Of a stretch of DNA of 64,000 bases, positions 7,406 through 17,114 are shown one piece after another. Position 1 is the first letter of the stretch; every line of letters begins with the position of its first letter. Position numbers and translations under genes: made by a program. The notes beneath the pieces are model-generated. The model saw only the letters and a program-made list of their open reading frames with translations, was not told the origin of the DNA and made no database searches. Origin of the DNA: Bacteroidetes bacterium 43-93 (GTDB taxonomy: Bacteria > Bacteroidota > Bacteroidia > Chitinophagales > Chitinophagaceae). The stretch lies in assembly GCA_001897855.1 (NCBI GenBank), contig MKUO01000007.1:1-64000 (forward strand). The letters run 5' to 3'.

Positions 7406-9331
7406 ATGAAACTAAAATTACAATCCTTGCTGGCTTTAACGGCCGGGGTATTATTTACCCAAAACATTAATGCTCAATCTCTTGTAGGTATAACACAAGA
7501 TGACAAAGTATTTACGATGGCCAATATAGCCGCCCCCGGCCTTATAAGCACCCCAATAACCGTTACCGGGATGACGGCGGGACAGACCATTGCAGGAGCA
7601 GATGTTCGCCCCCTGACAGGTGAGCTTTATATTATGGGTTATGATGCTCTTAGTAATACAGCACAGATATACAGTTTAAATACCGCTACAGGTGTAGCAG
7701 CGGCAATTAGTTCTACACCCATGTCGCTAGGCCTGGGCGCTACCGATGCCATCAGCTTCGACTTTGATCCTACTATGGACCGCATCAGGGTGGTAGGGGC
7801 AAATGGTAAGAACTATAATATCAACCCGGTAAATGGCGCCATCGTATCCACAGATGCAGACCTTAGCTTCGGTCTAGCGGATGTAAACCACTTAGCGACA
7901 CCATCCATCGGGGCCATCGCTTATACCAACAGTTATGTTGGCGCAGGCACTACCGCCCTGTATAGCTATGATATGGCGTTAAATGTCCTGGCGGCAATTG
8001 ATTCACCTGCAACAGGTGTGCTTCATACAATAGGCAATACAGGCCTGATGGTGAATACCGTCACTCACTCCATTGATATGGATGTATATGTAGACCCGGT
8101 GACGCTGAATAGCACTGCATACCTGGCTGCGAATACAAATGCCGATCTGAATGACAATCTATACAGTATAGATCTGAATACCGGAATAGCTACAAGCCTT
8201 GGCCTTATCGGCGGCGGTTTGGATGTTAAGAATATCGCTATTACCATCAACCGCGCATTACCTGCCGTTACCGGTAAAATGATATTTGGTGTTCAGAACA
8301 AAACCAATACCCTTGTATCTTTTGACAGCGATAACCCAAGGCTGCTGCGAACATATATGCCTGTAACAGGCATGGCATCAGGTCAAATGATCGCAGGGCT
8401 TGACTTCCGCCCATCTGATGGCAAATTGTATGCTATGGGTTATGACTATCTATCCGGCCAATACCAGCTATATACTATTAACACCGCTACAGGAACTGCC
8501 ACTGCGGTTAACAGCACAGCAGCTGCCATAAACCTGGGCATGAGTAATAATGTAGCTTTTGATTTTGACCCGGTTGCCGATAAGGTACGCGTTATCAGCA
8601 GGGAAACAGGAATGAACTATCGCATCAACCCAACAAGCGGCGCTATAGAAATGACGGATACAGCGATTGTTTACGGAACATCAGATGTTAATGCAGGCAA
8701 AACTCCGCATATAGGCGCGATAGCATATACCAACAGCTATAACCATGCAACGGTTACTGAATTGTATGCATTGGATGATTCACTCGGTTCTATGGTGAAA
8801 CTGGGCTCACCTAACGGCGGCATGCTTACTACAACAGCAGCGAGCCTGGTGATGGTGAATGCAACTGATATGAGTTCTGATATAGATTTCTTCTACGACT
8901 CTACCAGTATGAATAACGTTGGCTATATAGCTGTAAACTCTATGACCAGCCTTAATGATAAATTATATACCGTAAATACCAACAGCAGCTCTATGAGTCT
9001 TGTTAGTGATATTGGCCTGGGTGTTTCTATGTCGGACATTGCCGTGCAGCCGCAATATAAAAATGCAGTTGTAGGTATTGCATCAATTGAAAACAAACCG
9101 CAGTTTACCGTATATCCTAATCCTGCAACCAATGATCTGTACATCAATGTAACAGGTGCTAACGCAGATAAGGCTTATGTTTCTATTGCAGATATTACAG
9201 GACGCGTTGTAAAGAACACAATTGTATTGCAAGGCCGTGTTTCTATTTCTGATCTGCAAAACGGCATTTACTTTGTGAGACTGAATGTAAACGGTACCGT
9301 TTATGCAACACAGAAGATTGTGAAACAATAA
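7406..9331 (+). CDS. Duplicated DUF4394 protein with T9SS type A sorting domain
   Basis: 641-residue secreted protein. Signal peptide 1-23 (cleavage after Asn-Ala). Two DUF4394 units follow, about 25-275 and 285-530; each opens with a segment like GQTIAGADVRP / GQMIAGLDFRP, then LY.MGYD, a YSLNTATG / YTINTATG strand and FDFDP...RV. The repeat looks like a beta-propeller-type fold. From residue 566 there is a T9SS sorting domain (FTVYPNPATNDLYINV) ending QKIVKQ. So it should be exported to the cell surface. Function unknown; DUF4394 is often annotated only as a domain in secreted or lectin-like proteins. Its neighbour is a divergent AraC regulator. Confidence 0.88.
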   Translation: MKLKLQSLLALTAGVLFTQNINAQSLVGITQDDKVFTMANIAAPGLISTPITVTGMTAGQTIAGADVRPLTGELYIMGYDALSNTAQIYSLNTATGVAAAISSTPMSLGLGATDAISFDFDPTMDRIRVVGANGKNYNINPVNGAIVSTDADLSFGLADVNHLATPSIGAIAYTNSYVGAGTTALYSYDMALNVLAAIDSPATGVLHTIGNTGLMVNTVTHSIDMDVYVDPVTLNSTAYLAANTNADLNDNLYSIDLNTGIATSLGLIGGGLDVKNIAITINRALPAVTGKMIFGVQNKTNTLVSFDSDNPRLLRTYMPVTGMASGQMIAGLDFRPSDGKLYAMGYDYLSGQYQLYTINTATGTATAVNSTAAAINLGMSNNVAFDFDPVADKVRVISRETGMNYRINPTSGAIEMTDTAIVYGTSDVNAGKTPHIGAIAYTNSYNHATVTELYALDDSLGSMVKLGSPNGGMLTTTAASLVMVNATDMSSDIDFFYDSTSMNNVGYIAVNSMTSLNDKLYTVNTNSSSMSLVSDIGLGVSMSDIAVQPQYKNAVVGIASIENKPQFTVYPNPATNDLYINVTGANADKAYVSIADITGRVVKNTIVLQGRVSISDLQNGIYFVRLNVNGTVYATQKIVKQ

Positions 9332-9352
9332 TCAACCAATTTTAGATGTTAG

Positions 9353-9386
9353 AAAAAGGGACTGCATTTATTTGTAGTCCCTTTTT
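9353..9386. terminator. Bidirectional terminator between convergent genes
   Basis: AAAAAGGGACT (9353-9363) pairs with AGTCCCTTTTT (9376-9386) and the stem can extend three further pairs, leaving a six-base loop. The A and T runs on the two sides make it work in both directions, for the DUF4394 gene and the DUF3667 pair. Confidence 0.85.
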
Positions 9387-9406
9387 GCATTTAATTAATA
9401 ACGCTC

Positions 9407-10444
9407 CTAAACGCCTGTATTCAAGAGAGAATTAGTGGCAAATACAGCAGCAAGGAATATTAATATCAGCGATCCAAAAAATAGCAGGATAAAGTATTTC
9501 ACTAATGTTTTAAACCAGCCTTGCTTGTAAAAGCGCAGCATAGCCGCATAGAGGTAAATGAAATAGCCTAATGTTACAAATGGCGCTAAGATGTTACCTA
9601 CCTGCCCGCACCATTTATGGAGTATATTGTTAATGAGAATCGCAACAAAAACAAGGCAGTAAAAGTGTAACAGGAATATGATTTGAGATACATAGTAGAA
9701 CTTCTTGCGCCTTATATACAGCAGCTTCATCAGCAGTGCTATAAATGGCAAAGAGAGAAAAAGCATATAGGGCAGTGAATGCAGAAAGCTCTCTAAAAAT
9801 TTATGTTTCCATTCCTCAGGATGATTGTGAGAAAATTCACGGGATGCGATCATTCTACGGGATATGTAATGTTTTAACCATCCATCCCTTTTATTTTTTG
9901 GTAAGGCATGTTGCAAAGAATCGTATTCGGCAACCGTCTGTTGGGGCAGGAAAGCATCACTGTCATTATAGTTGATAACCATTTGGTTAGACTTCAGGGC
10001 TTTGCTTACCGTGGCAGAATCTTCTTCATTTAATCCTTCAGTTAGTCCTATCCTCGCTTGCTCCATATGCGCAAAAGCAGAATCGAGCCTTTGCTTTTTT
10101 GAAGCAGGTATTTCTTCATGAGAGTTCCCGCTAAATACACTGATGAAGATCAGGAAAAAGGCGGCTGATATAAACAGGTATAGCCTAATGGGATTGATAT
10201 AACTGGCACGCCTTCCACGTATATATTCGGCCGTTAAGTAACCAGGCTTCAGCACTAAAGCTTTGATAGTGGTAAAGAACTTACCATCAAAATGCGTAAC
10301 ATCTTCGAGAAAGTGCTTACTGAGATGCAGAAAGCTTTCTTCAGGCTCTACATTTTCCTGTCCGCATTTATGGCAATAGCGATCATATAATTCTGCGCCA
10401 CAATTAAGGCATATTTTTTCTTTACGTTCGTGCAGGTGTGACAT
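9407..10444 (-). CDS. DUF3667 zinc-ribbon membrane protein (second of pair)
   Basis: 345 residues. An N-terminal zinc ribbon has Cys12, Cys15, Cys24 and Cys27, followed by the DUF3667 core (FLEDVTHFDGKFFTTIKAL, then PGYLTAEYIRGRRASYINP) and about five hydrophobic segments, one near 90-110 and the rest in the last 120 residues. Between them lies a polar, probably periplasmic region of about 100 residues. Function unknown; the family is confined mainly to Bacteroidota. Its ATG overlaps the stop of the gene at 10444-11457 as TAATG, so the two are translationally coupled. Confidence 0.85.
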   Translation of the reverse strand: MSHLHERKEKICLNCGAELYDRYCHKCGQENVEPEESFLHLSKHFLEDVTHFDGKFFTTIKALVLKPGYLTAEYIRGRRASYINPIRLYLFISAAFFLIFISVFSGNSHEEIPASKKQRLDSAFAHMEQARIGLTEGLNEEDSATVSKALKSNQMVINYNDSDAFLPQQTVAEYDSLQHALPKNKRDGWLKHYISRRMIASREFSHNHPEEWKHKFLESFLHSLPYMLFLSLPFIALLMKLLYIRRKKFYYVSQIIFLLHFYCLVFVAILINNILHKWCGQVGNILAPFVTLGYFIYLYAAMLRFYKQGWFKTLVKYFILLFFGSLILIFLAAVFATNSLLNTGV

Positions 10445-11457
10445 TATTGAACCATACTTAAGAATGAATTAAGGAACAGTCCTGTTGTTATGACTGCGAT
10501 CATTATTATTGCCGATACAGATAATAAGATAAACTTGATCAGCGTCTTAAACCACCCCTGTCCGTAGAATTTCATCATGGCTATATACAGGTAGATAAAG
10601 AAAGAGCAAATGGAAATGACATCTATTACATAGGTCCATGTTTCATTGATGTAGTCTGAAGTTGCTATTTGCATCAGTGCAAGGAAAAGGAAAGAAATAG
10701 TAAAGTAATGCAATGCAAATATCAGGTGAGATACATAGTAATATTGCTCGCGCCTGCGTATGTTTAACAGGAAAAGCAGCAAAGCAAAAAGGGGCATGGA
10801 AATGAAGAATATTTTTGAGAAGGAATGTTCAAATCTTTCATTCACTTCATCAAAGAAATTATATGGATCATTTTTGTAAACCTGCCACGCATTCACCAAA
10901 TGCCTGTACACGTAATGCTCAATAAGGCCATCTCTTTGATCGGGCCGTAGCGCTTTTTGCGTAGAATCATAGTAAGCGTGCCCATGCTTCATTTCTTCGT
11001 TTACGTAGAGTATCTGCAGGTCTTTCCCTTGTATCGTGTGCTGGTAATAACCTATGTTCCCACTCTGCCCCGGCTCATTTATCATTGAATCGGTAAGATG
11101 CACTGTCAGCGGATCGCTATTCGCGGTAATTTTCTGTTTATGCTCTGCCATAGAGAACATAAGCAGGAAAAACATTGCAGAAACGAAAAGGTACATTCTT
11201 ACAGGATCCAGGTATTTAGTTCTGCGGCCCTTAAGATATTCTGAAGAAAGAAAGCCCGGCCGTATAAGCAAGGATTTCATGGTATCGAAAAACTTGCCAT
11301 CAAAATGGGTTACGTCTTCAATAAAATGAGTGAGCAGATGCCAAAGCGTTTGTTTAGGCTCAGCATTCAGCTGCCCGCAATTTTTGCAATAAGGGCCATC
11401 TACTACAGCATCGCAGTTAAGGCAATTATTTTCTTTCCTGAGCCTGGCGTGGGACAT
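10444..11457 (-). CDS. DUF3667 zinc-ribbon membrane protein (first of pair)
   Basis: 337 residues, a paralogue of the following gene with the same cysteine spacing (12, 15, 24, 27) and the core segment FIEDVTHFDGKFFDTMKSL then RPGFLSSEYLKGRRTKYLDP. Transmembrane segments sit at about 85-105 and in the last 130 residues. The middle, soluble loop is the least alike part of the two proteins. A heteromeric membrane complex with its partner is plausible because of the coupling and shared fold, but nothing in the sequence shows the substrate. Confidence 0.85.
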   Translation of the reverse strand: MSHARLRKENNCLNCDAVVDGPYCKNCGQLNAEPKQTLWHLLTHFIEDVTHFDGKFFDTMKSLLIRPGFLSSEYLKGRRTKYLDPVRMYLFVSAMFFLLMFSMAEHKQKITANSDPLTVHLTDSMINEPGQSGNIGYYQHTIQGKDLQILYVNEEMKHGHAYYDSTQKALRPDQRDGLIEHYVYRHLVNAWQVYKNDPYNFFDEVNERFEHSFSKIFFISMPLFALLLFLLNIRRREQYYYVSHLIFALHYFTISFLFLALMQIATSDYINETWTYVIDVISICSFFIYLYIAMMKFYGQGWFKTLIKFILLSVSAIIMIAVITTGLFLNSFLSMVQ

Positions 11458-11563
11458 ATATATTTATAGGTTGATGAGGTATTTGTATATCTGTAAAAAG
11501 CTAAAATAGTGAATAAGGCCATCTTTCAAAATACGCACACAGGCTTTAATAGTTTAATAATCT

Positions 11564-11571
11564 TAATTTCG
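11564..11571 (+). promoter_or_regulatory. Possible -7 element (TAATTTCG)
   Basis: One mismatch to TAnnTTTG, 19 bases before the ATG of the YfiT gene at 11591. Confidence 0.35.
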
Positions 11572-11590
11572 TAAGCTGAAACTCCACCTT

Positions 11591-12130
11591 ATGCACACCG
11601 AAATGGAAGAACTGCGGTATCCCATAGGCCGCTATAAAAAGCCGGAAACATATAACTTAACAGATATTAAAGAATGGGTAGAAGTACTGGATGCTTTGCC
11701 GGGATGGCTGGATCTGTGCATTGAAAATCTTGACGAAGAACAATTGAGAATACCCTACCGCCCGGCCGGGTGGAATACCAACCAGGTAATACACCATATA
11801 GCAGATAGCCATATGAACGCCTATATCAGGGTTAAACTGGCGCTTACAGAAGATAATCCTACCATAAAGCCCTATAAAGAAGCAGAATGGGCGCTACTGC
11901 CCGATGTAGAGATCGTACCTGTAAATGTATCCAACACATTGATACATGCGCTGCACAGGCGCTGGGTGGCAACACTGAAAGCCTTGCAGCCTGAAGAATG
12001 GGACAGGACTTTTTACCATCCGGAACACCAAAGAAATATCCCTATATGGGAAGTAACAGCATTGTATGCATGGCATAGCCGCCATCATATGGAGCAGATA
12101 CGCCGCCTGCGCGAAAGAATGAACTGGTAA
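11591..12130 (+). CDS. YfiT/BstA-family DinB-fold metal-dependent thiol S-transferase
   Basis: 179 residues. The family is a DinB-like four-helix bundle holding one divalent metal through three histidines. Here they are most likely His68 or His69 in WNTNQVIHHIADSHMN and His162/His166 in WHSRHHMEQI. Characterised relatives transfer bacillithiol to electrophiles for detoxification. The N-terminus EELRYPIGRYKKPE is conserved in YfiT. Whether this host makes bacillithiol cannot be seen here. Followed 55 bases later by the membrane-protein gene. Confidence 0.85.
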   Translation: MHTEMEELRYPIGRYKKPETYNLTDIKEWVEVLDALPGWLDLCIENLDEEQLRIPYRPAGWNTNQVIHHIADSHMNAYIRVKLALTEDNPTIKPYKEAEWALLPDVEIVPVNVSNTLIHALHRRWVATLKALQPEEWDRTFYHPEHQRNIPIWEVTALYAWHSRHHMEQIRRLRERMNW

Positions 12131-12185
12131 TTTTGTTTGCGTACTAAGGCTGCGCGTTGTAGATTGCACACAAATTCATCCCGCT

Positions 12186-12656
12186 ATGCAACAAGGACTT
12201 TTGCACCTGCATAATATTCTTCGCTGGTTTGTACTCATTTTCGCTTTGTGGACCATCTTCAAAAGCCTGGCTGATATGAACAGTGGTAAGGCATTTACCG
12301 GAGCTAACAAGCGCCCGGCCCTGTTCCTGATGATATCCTGCGATATCCAGTTGCTGTTGGGTTTAATACTATACTTCACAGGTGCATGGGGTATTAAAAA
12401 CATCCAAAACCAGGGTATGGCTGCTGTCATGAAAGATCATGCGAGCCGTTTCTGGGCAGTGGAGCACATCACGGGTATGATCATCGCTATAGTGCTGGTG
12501 CATATCGGTTATAGCAGTACCAAAAAGAATATAGAAGACAAAGCAAAATTCCGCAAGCTGTTCTGGTTTACGGTAATTGCATTGCTTATTATATTATTCA
12601 CTATTCCATGGCCTTTCCGCCAGGATATTGGCAGGGCTATGTTCCCCGGCATGTAA
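12186..12656 (+). CDS. Small four-helix membrane protein, cytochrome b-like
   Basis: 156 residues with four hydrophobic segments, near 8-28, 45-65, 90-112 and 125-143. Histidines cluster at the membrane edges: HLHNILRW at 7-14, His in KDHASRFWAVEHITG and His in AIVLVHIGY. Homologous Bacteroidota proteins are often labelled cytochrome B, which would fit heme or metal ligation by these histidines, but this is not proven. Six bases separate it from plsC, suggesting one operon. Confidence 0.7.
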   Translation: MQQGLLHLHNILRWFVLIFALWTIFKSLADMNSGKAFTGANKRPALFLMISCDIQLLLGLILYFTGAWGIKNIQNQGMAAVMKDHASRFWAVEHITGMIIAIVLVHIGYSSTKKNIEDKAKFRKLFWFTVIALLIILFTIPWPFRQDIGRAMFPGM

Positions 12657-12662
12657 TGCGGT

Positions 12663-13409
12663 ATGCTTAAAAGGTTCCTTCAGCCTTTTTACACCATATA
12701 TGTTTTGGCAACCTTCCTGGCGTGCCTGCTGGCTGCATTTCCCATATTTGTTCTGCTAGGTATATGGAACAAGGTATGGGCACGGCGCACCATCTGGAAT
12801 ATTGTACACTACTGGGCTCAGGGCTGGCTGGTATTAATAGGCCAGCCTATGATACGAAAAGGGCCACGGCCTTCTAAAGACCGGTATGTATATGTAGCCA
12901 ATCATATATCTTATATGGATACAGTGCTGATCTACGCAGCGATACCTCATTACTTCCGTACATTGGCTAAGAAAGAAATGGCGTCCATACCTGTATTCGG
13001 TTTTGTATATAAACAGCTGGCCATACTTGTAGATCGCAGCAGTGCCCATAGCAGGTCGCGCAGCCTGCGACTGATGTGGCGGATGCTGAAGCATGAATGT
13101 AACATTGCCATCTTCCCCGAAGGAACATTTAATGAAGGCACAGAACCCCTGAAAGATTTTTATGATGGAGCCTTCCGGCTGGCTATAAATACGCAAACAC
13201 CGATACTGCCCATGATATTTGCCGACACCGTACACCGCTGGCATTACAGCGCCTGGTGGAAATTGTGGCCCGGCAGGAATAGGGTTTTTTACCTTCCGCC
13301 GGTGAGTGTAGCAGATATGGACATAAGCCAGGTATCAGAGTTAAAGGAACATGTGCATCGCCAGATGACAGAAGCTTTGATGAAGCTAAAAGCCGGTAAC
13401 CGCCCATAA
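12663..13409 (+). CDS. plsC: 1-acyl-sn-glycerol-3-phosphate acyltransferase
   Basis: 248 residues. PlsC/LPAAT acylates lysophosphatidic acid to phosphatidic acid at the inner membrane. The catalytic HX4D motif is NHISYMD (His81, Asp86) and the substrate-binding motif is FPEGTFNEG near 151. One or two hydrophobic segments at residues 8-35 anchor it. It follows the small membrane protein by six bases. Ortholog function in phospholipid synthesis is well supported for the family; acyl specificity is not visible. Confidence 0.9.
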   Translation: MLKRFLQPFYTIYVLATFLACLLAAFPIFVLLGIWNKVWARRTIWNIVHYWAQGWLVLIGQPMIRKGPRPSKDRYVYVANHISYMDTVLIYAAIPHYFRTLAKKEMASIPVFGFVYKQLAILVDRSSAHSRSRSLRLMWRMLKHECNIAIFPEGTFNEGTEPLKDFYDGAFRLAINTQTPILPMIFADTVHRWHYSAWWKLWPGRNRVFYLPPVSVADMDISQVSELKEHVHRQMTEALMKLKAGNRP

Positions 13410-13457
13410 CTGCCTGTTGCCTATCGACATATTGCCTTATTAACTCAACCAAATGCG

Positions 13458-13465
13458 TACCTTTG
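13458..13465 (+). promoter_or_regulatory. -7 promoter element of ychF (TACCTTTG)
   Basis: Exact TAnnTTTG match followed by C. It lies inside the longer open frame that begins at ATG 13453, which rules that ATG out and places the true start at 13486, 20 bases after the motif. Confidence 0.6.
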
Positions 13466-13485
13466 CGCAAATTTTTGAAAGTTAT

Positions 13486-14583
13486 ATGGCATTGCAAGCA
13501 GGTATCGTAGGCCTTCCGAATGTAGGTAAATCAACATTATTCAACGCAGTGAGCAATAGTGCCAAGGCACAGGCAAGTAACTACAGGTTCTGTACCATAG
13601 AACCCAACGTTGGACAGGTAGATGTACCCGACGAACGCCTGGCTAAACTGGCAGAATTGGTTCAGCCTCAGCGCATTGTGCCAACTACCATAGAGTTTGT
13701 GGATATTGCCGGCCTGGTAAAGGGTGCAAGCAAAGGAGAGGGACTGGGTAATAAATTTTTGGCTAATATACGTGAAGTAGATGCCATCGTACACGTGATC
13801 CGCTGCTTTGAAGATGAGAACATCCTGCGCGAAGAAGGCGAGATCAACCCCGTAAGTGATAAAGAGATCATTGATACAGAGCTGCAACTGAAAGACCTGG
13901 AAAGCGTAGAGAAGAAAATGCAGCGCTACGAGAAAATAGCCAAGAACGATCCTAAGGCAAAGCGGGTGTATGATGTACTGGTACAGTGTAAAGAGCATCT
14001 ATACCAGGGTAAAAATATCCGCGCCCTGAAGCTGGAAGGTGAAGATTTTGAAGCAGTAGCTGATCTTTTCCTGCTGACACAGAAACCTGTATTATATGTA
14101 GCAAATATCGACGAAGCATCTATACATACCGGGAATAAATACTCTGAGGCACTGGTAAAAGTGGCGAAGGAAGAAGGTGCGCAGGTGATAGTAATGAACA
14201 ATACCATTGAGGCGCAGATATCTGAGATGGAAAATGCAGAGGACAAAGAAATGTTCCTCGGTGAATATGGGCTGAAAGAACCGGGCCTGAACCGACTGAT
14301 ACGTGCTGCTTATGAACTGCTGAACCTGATCACCTACTTTACCGCAGGTGTGCAGGAAGTACGCGCGTGGACCATCCACCGTGGATGGAAAGCCCCGCAG
14401 GCCGCCAGCGTGATACATACAGACTTTGAAAAAGGCTTTATCAAAGCGGAAACCATAGCTTATAACGATTATGTGACATTTAAAAGTGAGGCCGCATGCA
14501 GGGAAAATGGTAAATTACGTATAGAAGGAAAGGAATACATTGTTCAGGATGGCGATGTATTGCACTTCCGCTTTAACGTATAA
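13486..14583 (+). CDS. ychF: Redox-responsive ribosome-binding ATPase YchF
   Basis: 365 residues from the ATG at 13486, the usual YchF start (ALQAGIVGLPNVGKST). Obg-family P-loop NTPase with G1 at 8-18, G3 DIAGLVKGASKGEGLGNKFL and an atypical G4 (NIDE) that in this family shifts preference from GTP to ATP. A coiled-coil insertion at about 125-200 and a C-terminal TGS domain complete it. It binds ribosomes and takes part in translation and oxidative-stress control. Followed 10 bases later by a small membrane protein gene, likely cotranscribed. Confidence 0.96.
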   Translation: MALQAGIVGLPNVGKSTLFNAVSNSAKAQASNYRFCTIEPNVGQVDVPDERLAKLAELVQPQRIVPTTIEFVDIAGLVKGASKGEGLGNKFLANIREVDAIVHVIRCFEDENILREEGEINPVSDKEIIDTELQLKDLESVEKKMQRYEKIAKNDPKAKRVYDVLVQCKEHLYQGKNIRALKLEGEDFEAVADLFLLTQKPVLYVANIDEASIHTGNKYSEALVKVAKEEGAQVIVMNNTIEAQISEMENAEDKEMFLGEYGLKEPGLNRLIRAAYELLNLITYFTAGVQEVRAWTIHRGWKAPQAASVIHTDFEKGFIKAETIAYNDYVTFKSEAACRENGKLRIEGKEYIVQDGDVLHFRFNV

Positions 14584-14593
14584 CCTGGATTAA

Positions 14594-15172
14594 ATGAATA
14601 ACAACGATACTCAGCGCACCGGTTTTGCAAAAAAATTGGTGCGTTGGCATTTTATAGCATTGGCCTCCTTGCCGGTGCTGATCTTTTTCTCTTACAGCGA
14701 TATCCGGATAATGCTGCATTGGCAATTATCGGTAGCGGCTGTGATCATTTTTTTTGCAACAACATTATTGAGCCTGGCGGTATATAAGCAGTTGAAACGA
14801 GGCTATAAAATATACTTTGGTTTTGCTCTTGCTTATTCTGCGGTGTTGCTGGCGACGTTGATGGTAGAGCGGATTGCCTTTATCATTTTTTCGATACCAT
14901 TCCTGGTAGCGGTTCTACCGGATACTAAAGTTGCTGAAAGTGATGGGTACGTAGTAAGGGAAAACCGTACGATCATGGGTAATGCCAGCTATGAGCTATT
15001 GAAAGATCATTGGATATATGAACAATATGTAGCGCATTATAACCGCGAGGATATGGAGCGGTTGGAAAGATTTCATGTACTGGGTAATGACGATCACTGC
15101 ATTAACCTACAGGTACATACCGCGGGAAGAGATACCACCTGGTGTTTTATAAAAAATGAAAGCCACCCATAA
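14594..15172 (+). CDS. Hypothetical membrane protein
   Basis: 192 residues, not recognised. Three or four hydrophobic segments occur between residues 18 and 115; the last 70 residues are soluble and polar. It sits ten bases behind ychF and is closed by a terminator overlapping its stop codon, so it is probably the last gene of that transcript. No enzymatic motif is visible. Confidence 0.65.
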   Translation: MNNNDTQRTGFAKKLVRWHFIALASLPVLIFFSYSDIRIMLHWQLSVAAVIIFFATTLLSLAVYKQLKRGYKIYFGFALAYSAVLLATLMVERIAFIIFSIPFLVAVLPDTKVAESDGYVVRENRTIMGNASYELLKDHWIYEQYVAHYNREDMERLERFHVLGNDDHCINLQVHTAGRDTTWCFIKNESHP

Positions 15173-15183
15173 AGAGTGGCTTT
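15159..15183. terminator. Terminator overlapping the stop of the 14594 gene
   Basis: AAAGCCAC (15159-15166) pairs with GTGGCTTT (15176-15183); the stop codon of the plus-strand gene is in the loop. Lies between convergent genes (pyrG on the minus strand). Confidence 0.7.
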
Positions 15184-15203
15184 AAATATGATTTAATATA
15201 TTC

Positions 15204-16859
15204 TTATCCTTCTGCTACACTATTCTGAAATACAGGATGATTGTGGCCATTCCTTCTTTCCTGTGCTTCCTTTGCAGCTTTAACAAAAGCTACAAACAGC
15301 GGATGTGGATTTTCTACCGTGCTCTTATACTCCGGGTGGAACTGTACACCTACATAGAATGGATGTTCCGGTATTTCTACCACTTCTACCAGGCCCGTGG
15401 CAGGGTTAGTACCTACAGGCACCATGCCCGCTTTTTCGAAAGCATCGAGGTATTCATTATTAAATTCGTAACGGTGGCGGTGGCGTTCAGAAATACGGGT
15501 AGATCCATAAATACCCGCAGCTTTTGATCCGCTTTTCAGTTCACAATCATAAGCACCTAAGCGCATAGTGCCACCCATTTGTGTGATATTCTTCTGCTCT
15601 TCCATCATGCTGATCACCGCATTGTGCGTATCAGGATTCATTTCTGTAGAGTGCGCGGTGGCCATGCCCAATACATTCCTTGCAAACTCCACACAAGCCA
15701 TTTGCATACCCAGGCATATACCGAAGAATGGTATCTTGTTTTCGCGGGCATAGCGGATGGCATCTATCTTTCCTTCAATGCCGCGGTGGCCAAAGCCCGG
15801 CGCCACCAGTATGGCATCGAGGTTCTGTAGCTTCTCACGGGCATTTTCCGGTGTCAGGTATTCAGAGTGTATATTGCGTATCTCTACTTTACATTCGTTG
15901 ATGGCACCTGCATGGATAAAGGCTTCCAGGATAGATTTGTAAGCATCCTGCAGCTCTACATATTTACCGATCAGACCAATGGTTACTTTAGATTTTGGAT
16001 AGCGTAGTTTGTTCAGGAACTCCTTCCATTTGTTCAGGTCAGGTTCCTTGCCTGCAGGCATATTCATTTTTTGCAGGCATATTTCATCCAGTCTTTCACT
16101 CATCATTTCCAACGGTACGCCATAAATAGTATCCGCATCGAGCGCTTCAATAACCGCATCCTGTGTTACATTACAGAAAAGAGCGATCTTCCTTTTCAGG
16201 TCTTTATATAAAGGTTCTTCCGTACGGCAAACAAGGATGTCAGGATTTAATCCATGCTCACTCATCATCTTTACAGAGTGCTGTGTAGGCTTGGTCTTCA
16301 GTTCTTTTGCAGCACGCAGGTAAGGGATCAGCGTCAGGTGTACTACCAGTGCATTTTCGTCTCCCATTTCCCATTTCATCTGGCGAACGGCCTCTATATA
16401 TGGCAGCGATTCAATATCGCCTACGGTACCACCCAACTCGGTAATGATGATATCATATTTATTATCCTTACCCAGCAAAGTCATACGGCGCTTGATCTCA
16501 TCGGTAATATGCGGTATCACCTGTACGGTTTTACCAAGAAAAGCACCTTCACGCTCCTTATTGATCACATATTGGTAGATGCGGCCGGTAGTTACGTTGT
16601 TGGCCTGTGATGTGTAGGTATTCAAAAAGCGCTCGTAGTGGCCCAGATCCAGGTCTGTTTCCGCGCCATCTTCCGTCACATAACATTCCCCGTGTTCGTA
16701 GGGGTTCAAAGTACCCGGATCTACGTTGATGTAGGGGTCGAACTTTTGAATGGTTGTGCGGAAACCACGCGCTTGTAATAATTTGGCCAGCGATGCCGCT
16801 ATAATGCCTTTTCCTAATGAAGAAGTAACGCCTCCGGTTACAAAAATATACTTAGTCAT
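15204..16859 (-). CDS. pyrG: CTP synthase
   Basis: 551 residues, standard length. Converts UTP to CTP with ATP and glutamine. The N-terminal amidoligase domain opens with the P-loop-like [13 protein letters not shown]; the C-terminal class I glutaminase domain has the nucleophile in [11 protein letters not shown] (Cys near 382) and the His/Glu pair in [20 protein letters not shown] promoter element lies about 80 bases upstream of the ATG. Single-gene unit, convergent with the ychF transcript. Confidence 0.97.
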   Translation of the reverse strand: MTKYIFVTGGVTSSLGKGIIAASLAKLLQARGFRTTIQKFDPYINVDPGTLNPYEHGECYVTEDGAETDLDLGHYERFLNTYTSQANNVTTGRIYQYVINKEREGAFLGKTVQVIPHITDEIKRRMTLLGKDNKYDIIITELGGTVGDIESLPYIEAVRQMKWEMGDENALVVHLTLIPYLRAAKELKTKPTQHSVKMMSEHGLNPDILVCRTEEPLYKDLKRKIALFCNVTQDAVIEALDADTIYGVPLEMMSERLDEICLQKMNMPAGKEPDLNKWKEFLNKLRYPKSKVTIGLIGKYVELQDAYKSILEAFIHAGAINECKVEIRNIHSEYLTPENAREKLQNLDAILVAPGFGHRGIEGKIDAIRYARENKIPFFGICLGMQMACVEFARNVLGMATAHSTEMNPDTHNAVISMMEEQKNITQMGGTMRLGAYDCELKSGSKAAGIYGSTRISERHRHRYEFNNEYLDAFEKAGMVPVGTNPATGLVEVVEIPEHPFYVGVQFHPEYKSTVENPHPLFVAFVKAAKEAQERRNGHNHPVFQNSVAEG

Positions 16860-16938
16860 AACGTCCTGCCTTTAAAACAGACCGGTATTGCAGCTCGAAT
16901 AAAACAATAAAATTGGGGGATTCGCTCTAACGGTCATG

Positions 16939-16946
16939 CAAAGATA
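16939..16946 (-). promoter_or_regulatory. -7 promoter element of pyrG (TATCTTTG)
   Basis: Exact TAnnTTTG followed by CA on the minus strand, 79 bases before the pyrG ATG, giving one of the longer leaders in the window. The rest of the 16860-17114 gap holds an AT-rich imperfect hairpin (TTTATTAT / ATAATAAA at 17039-17059) before the barrel gene. Confidence 0.6.
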
Positions 16947-17114
16947 GAAAACTAACCTGTAGATAAAAAATAGCTTGTCTTTTCCGGAGATGATTTAGCT
17001 CATCAAAAATCCCCCTTTTCGTTTTAGTTTTTTTAACATTTATTATTTCGGATAATAAAACAATAACCACATTTTTGTCACGTTAATGTAACACACATCC
17101 ATTAGCACCTACTT

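Noticed and set aside
13453-13485. Longer ychF start at ATG 13453
   Set aside because: A TACCTTTG promoter element lies within this stretch and YchF proteins start at the MALQAGIVG-type methionine.
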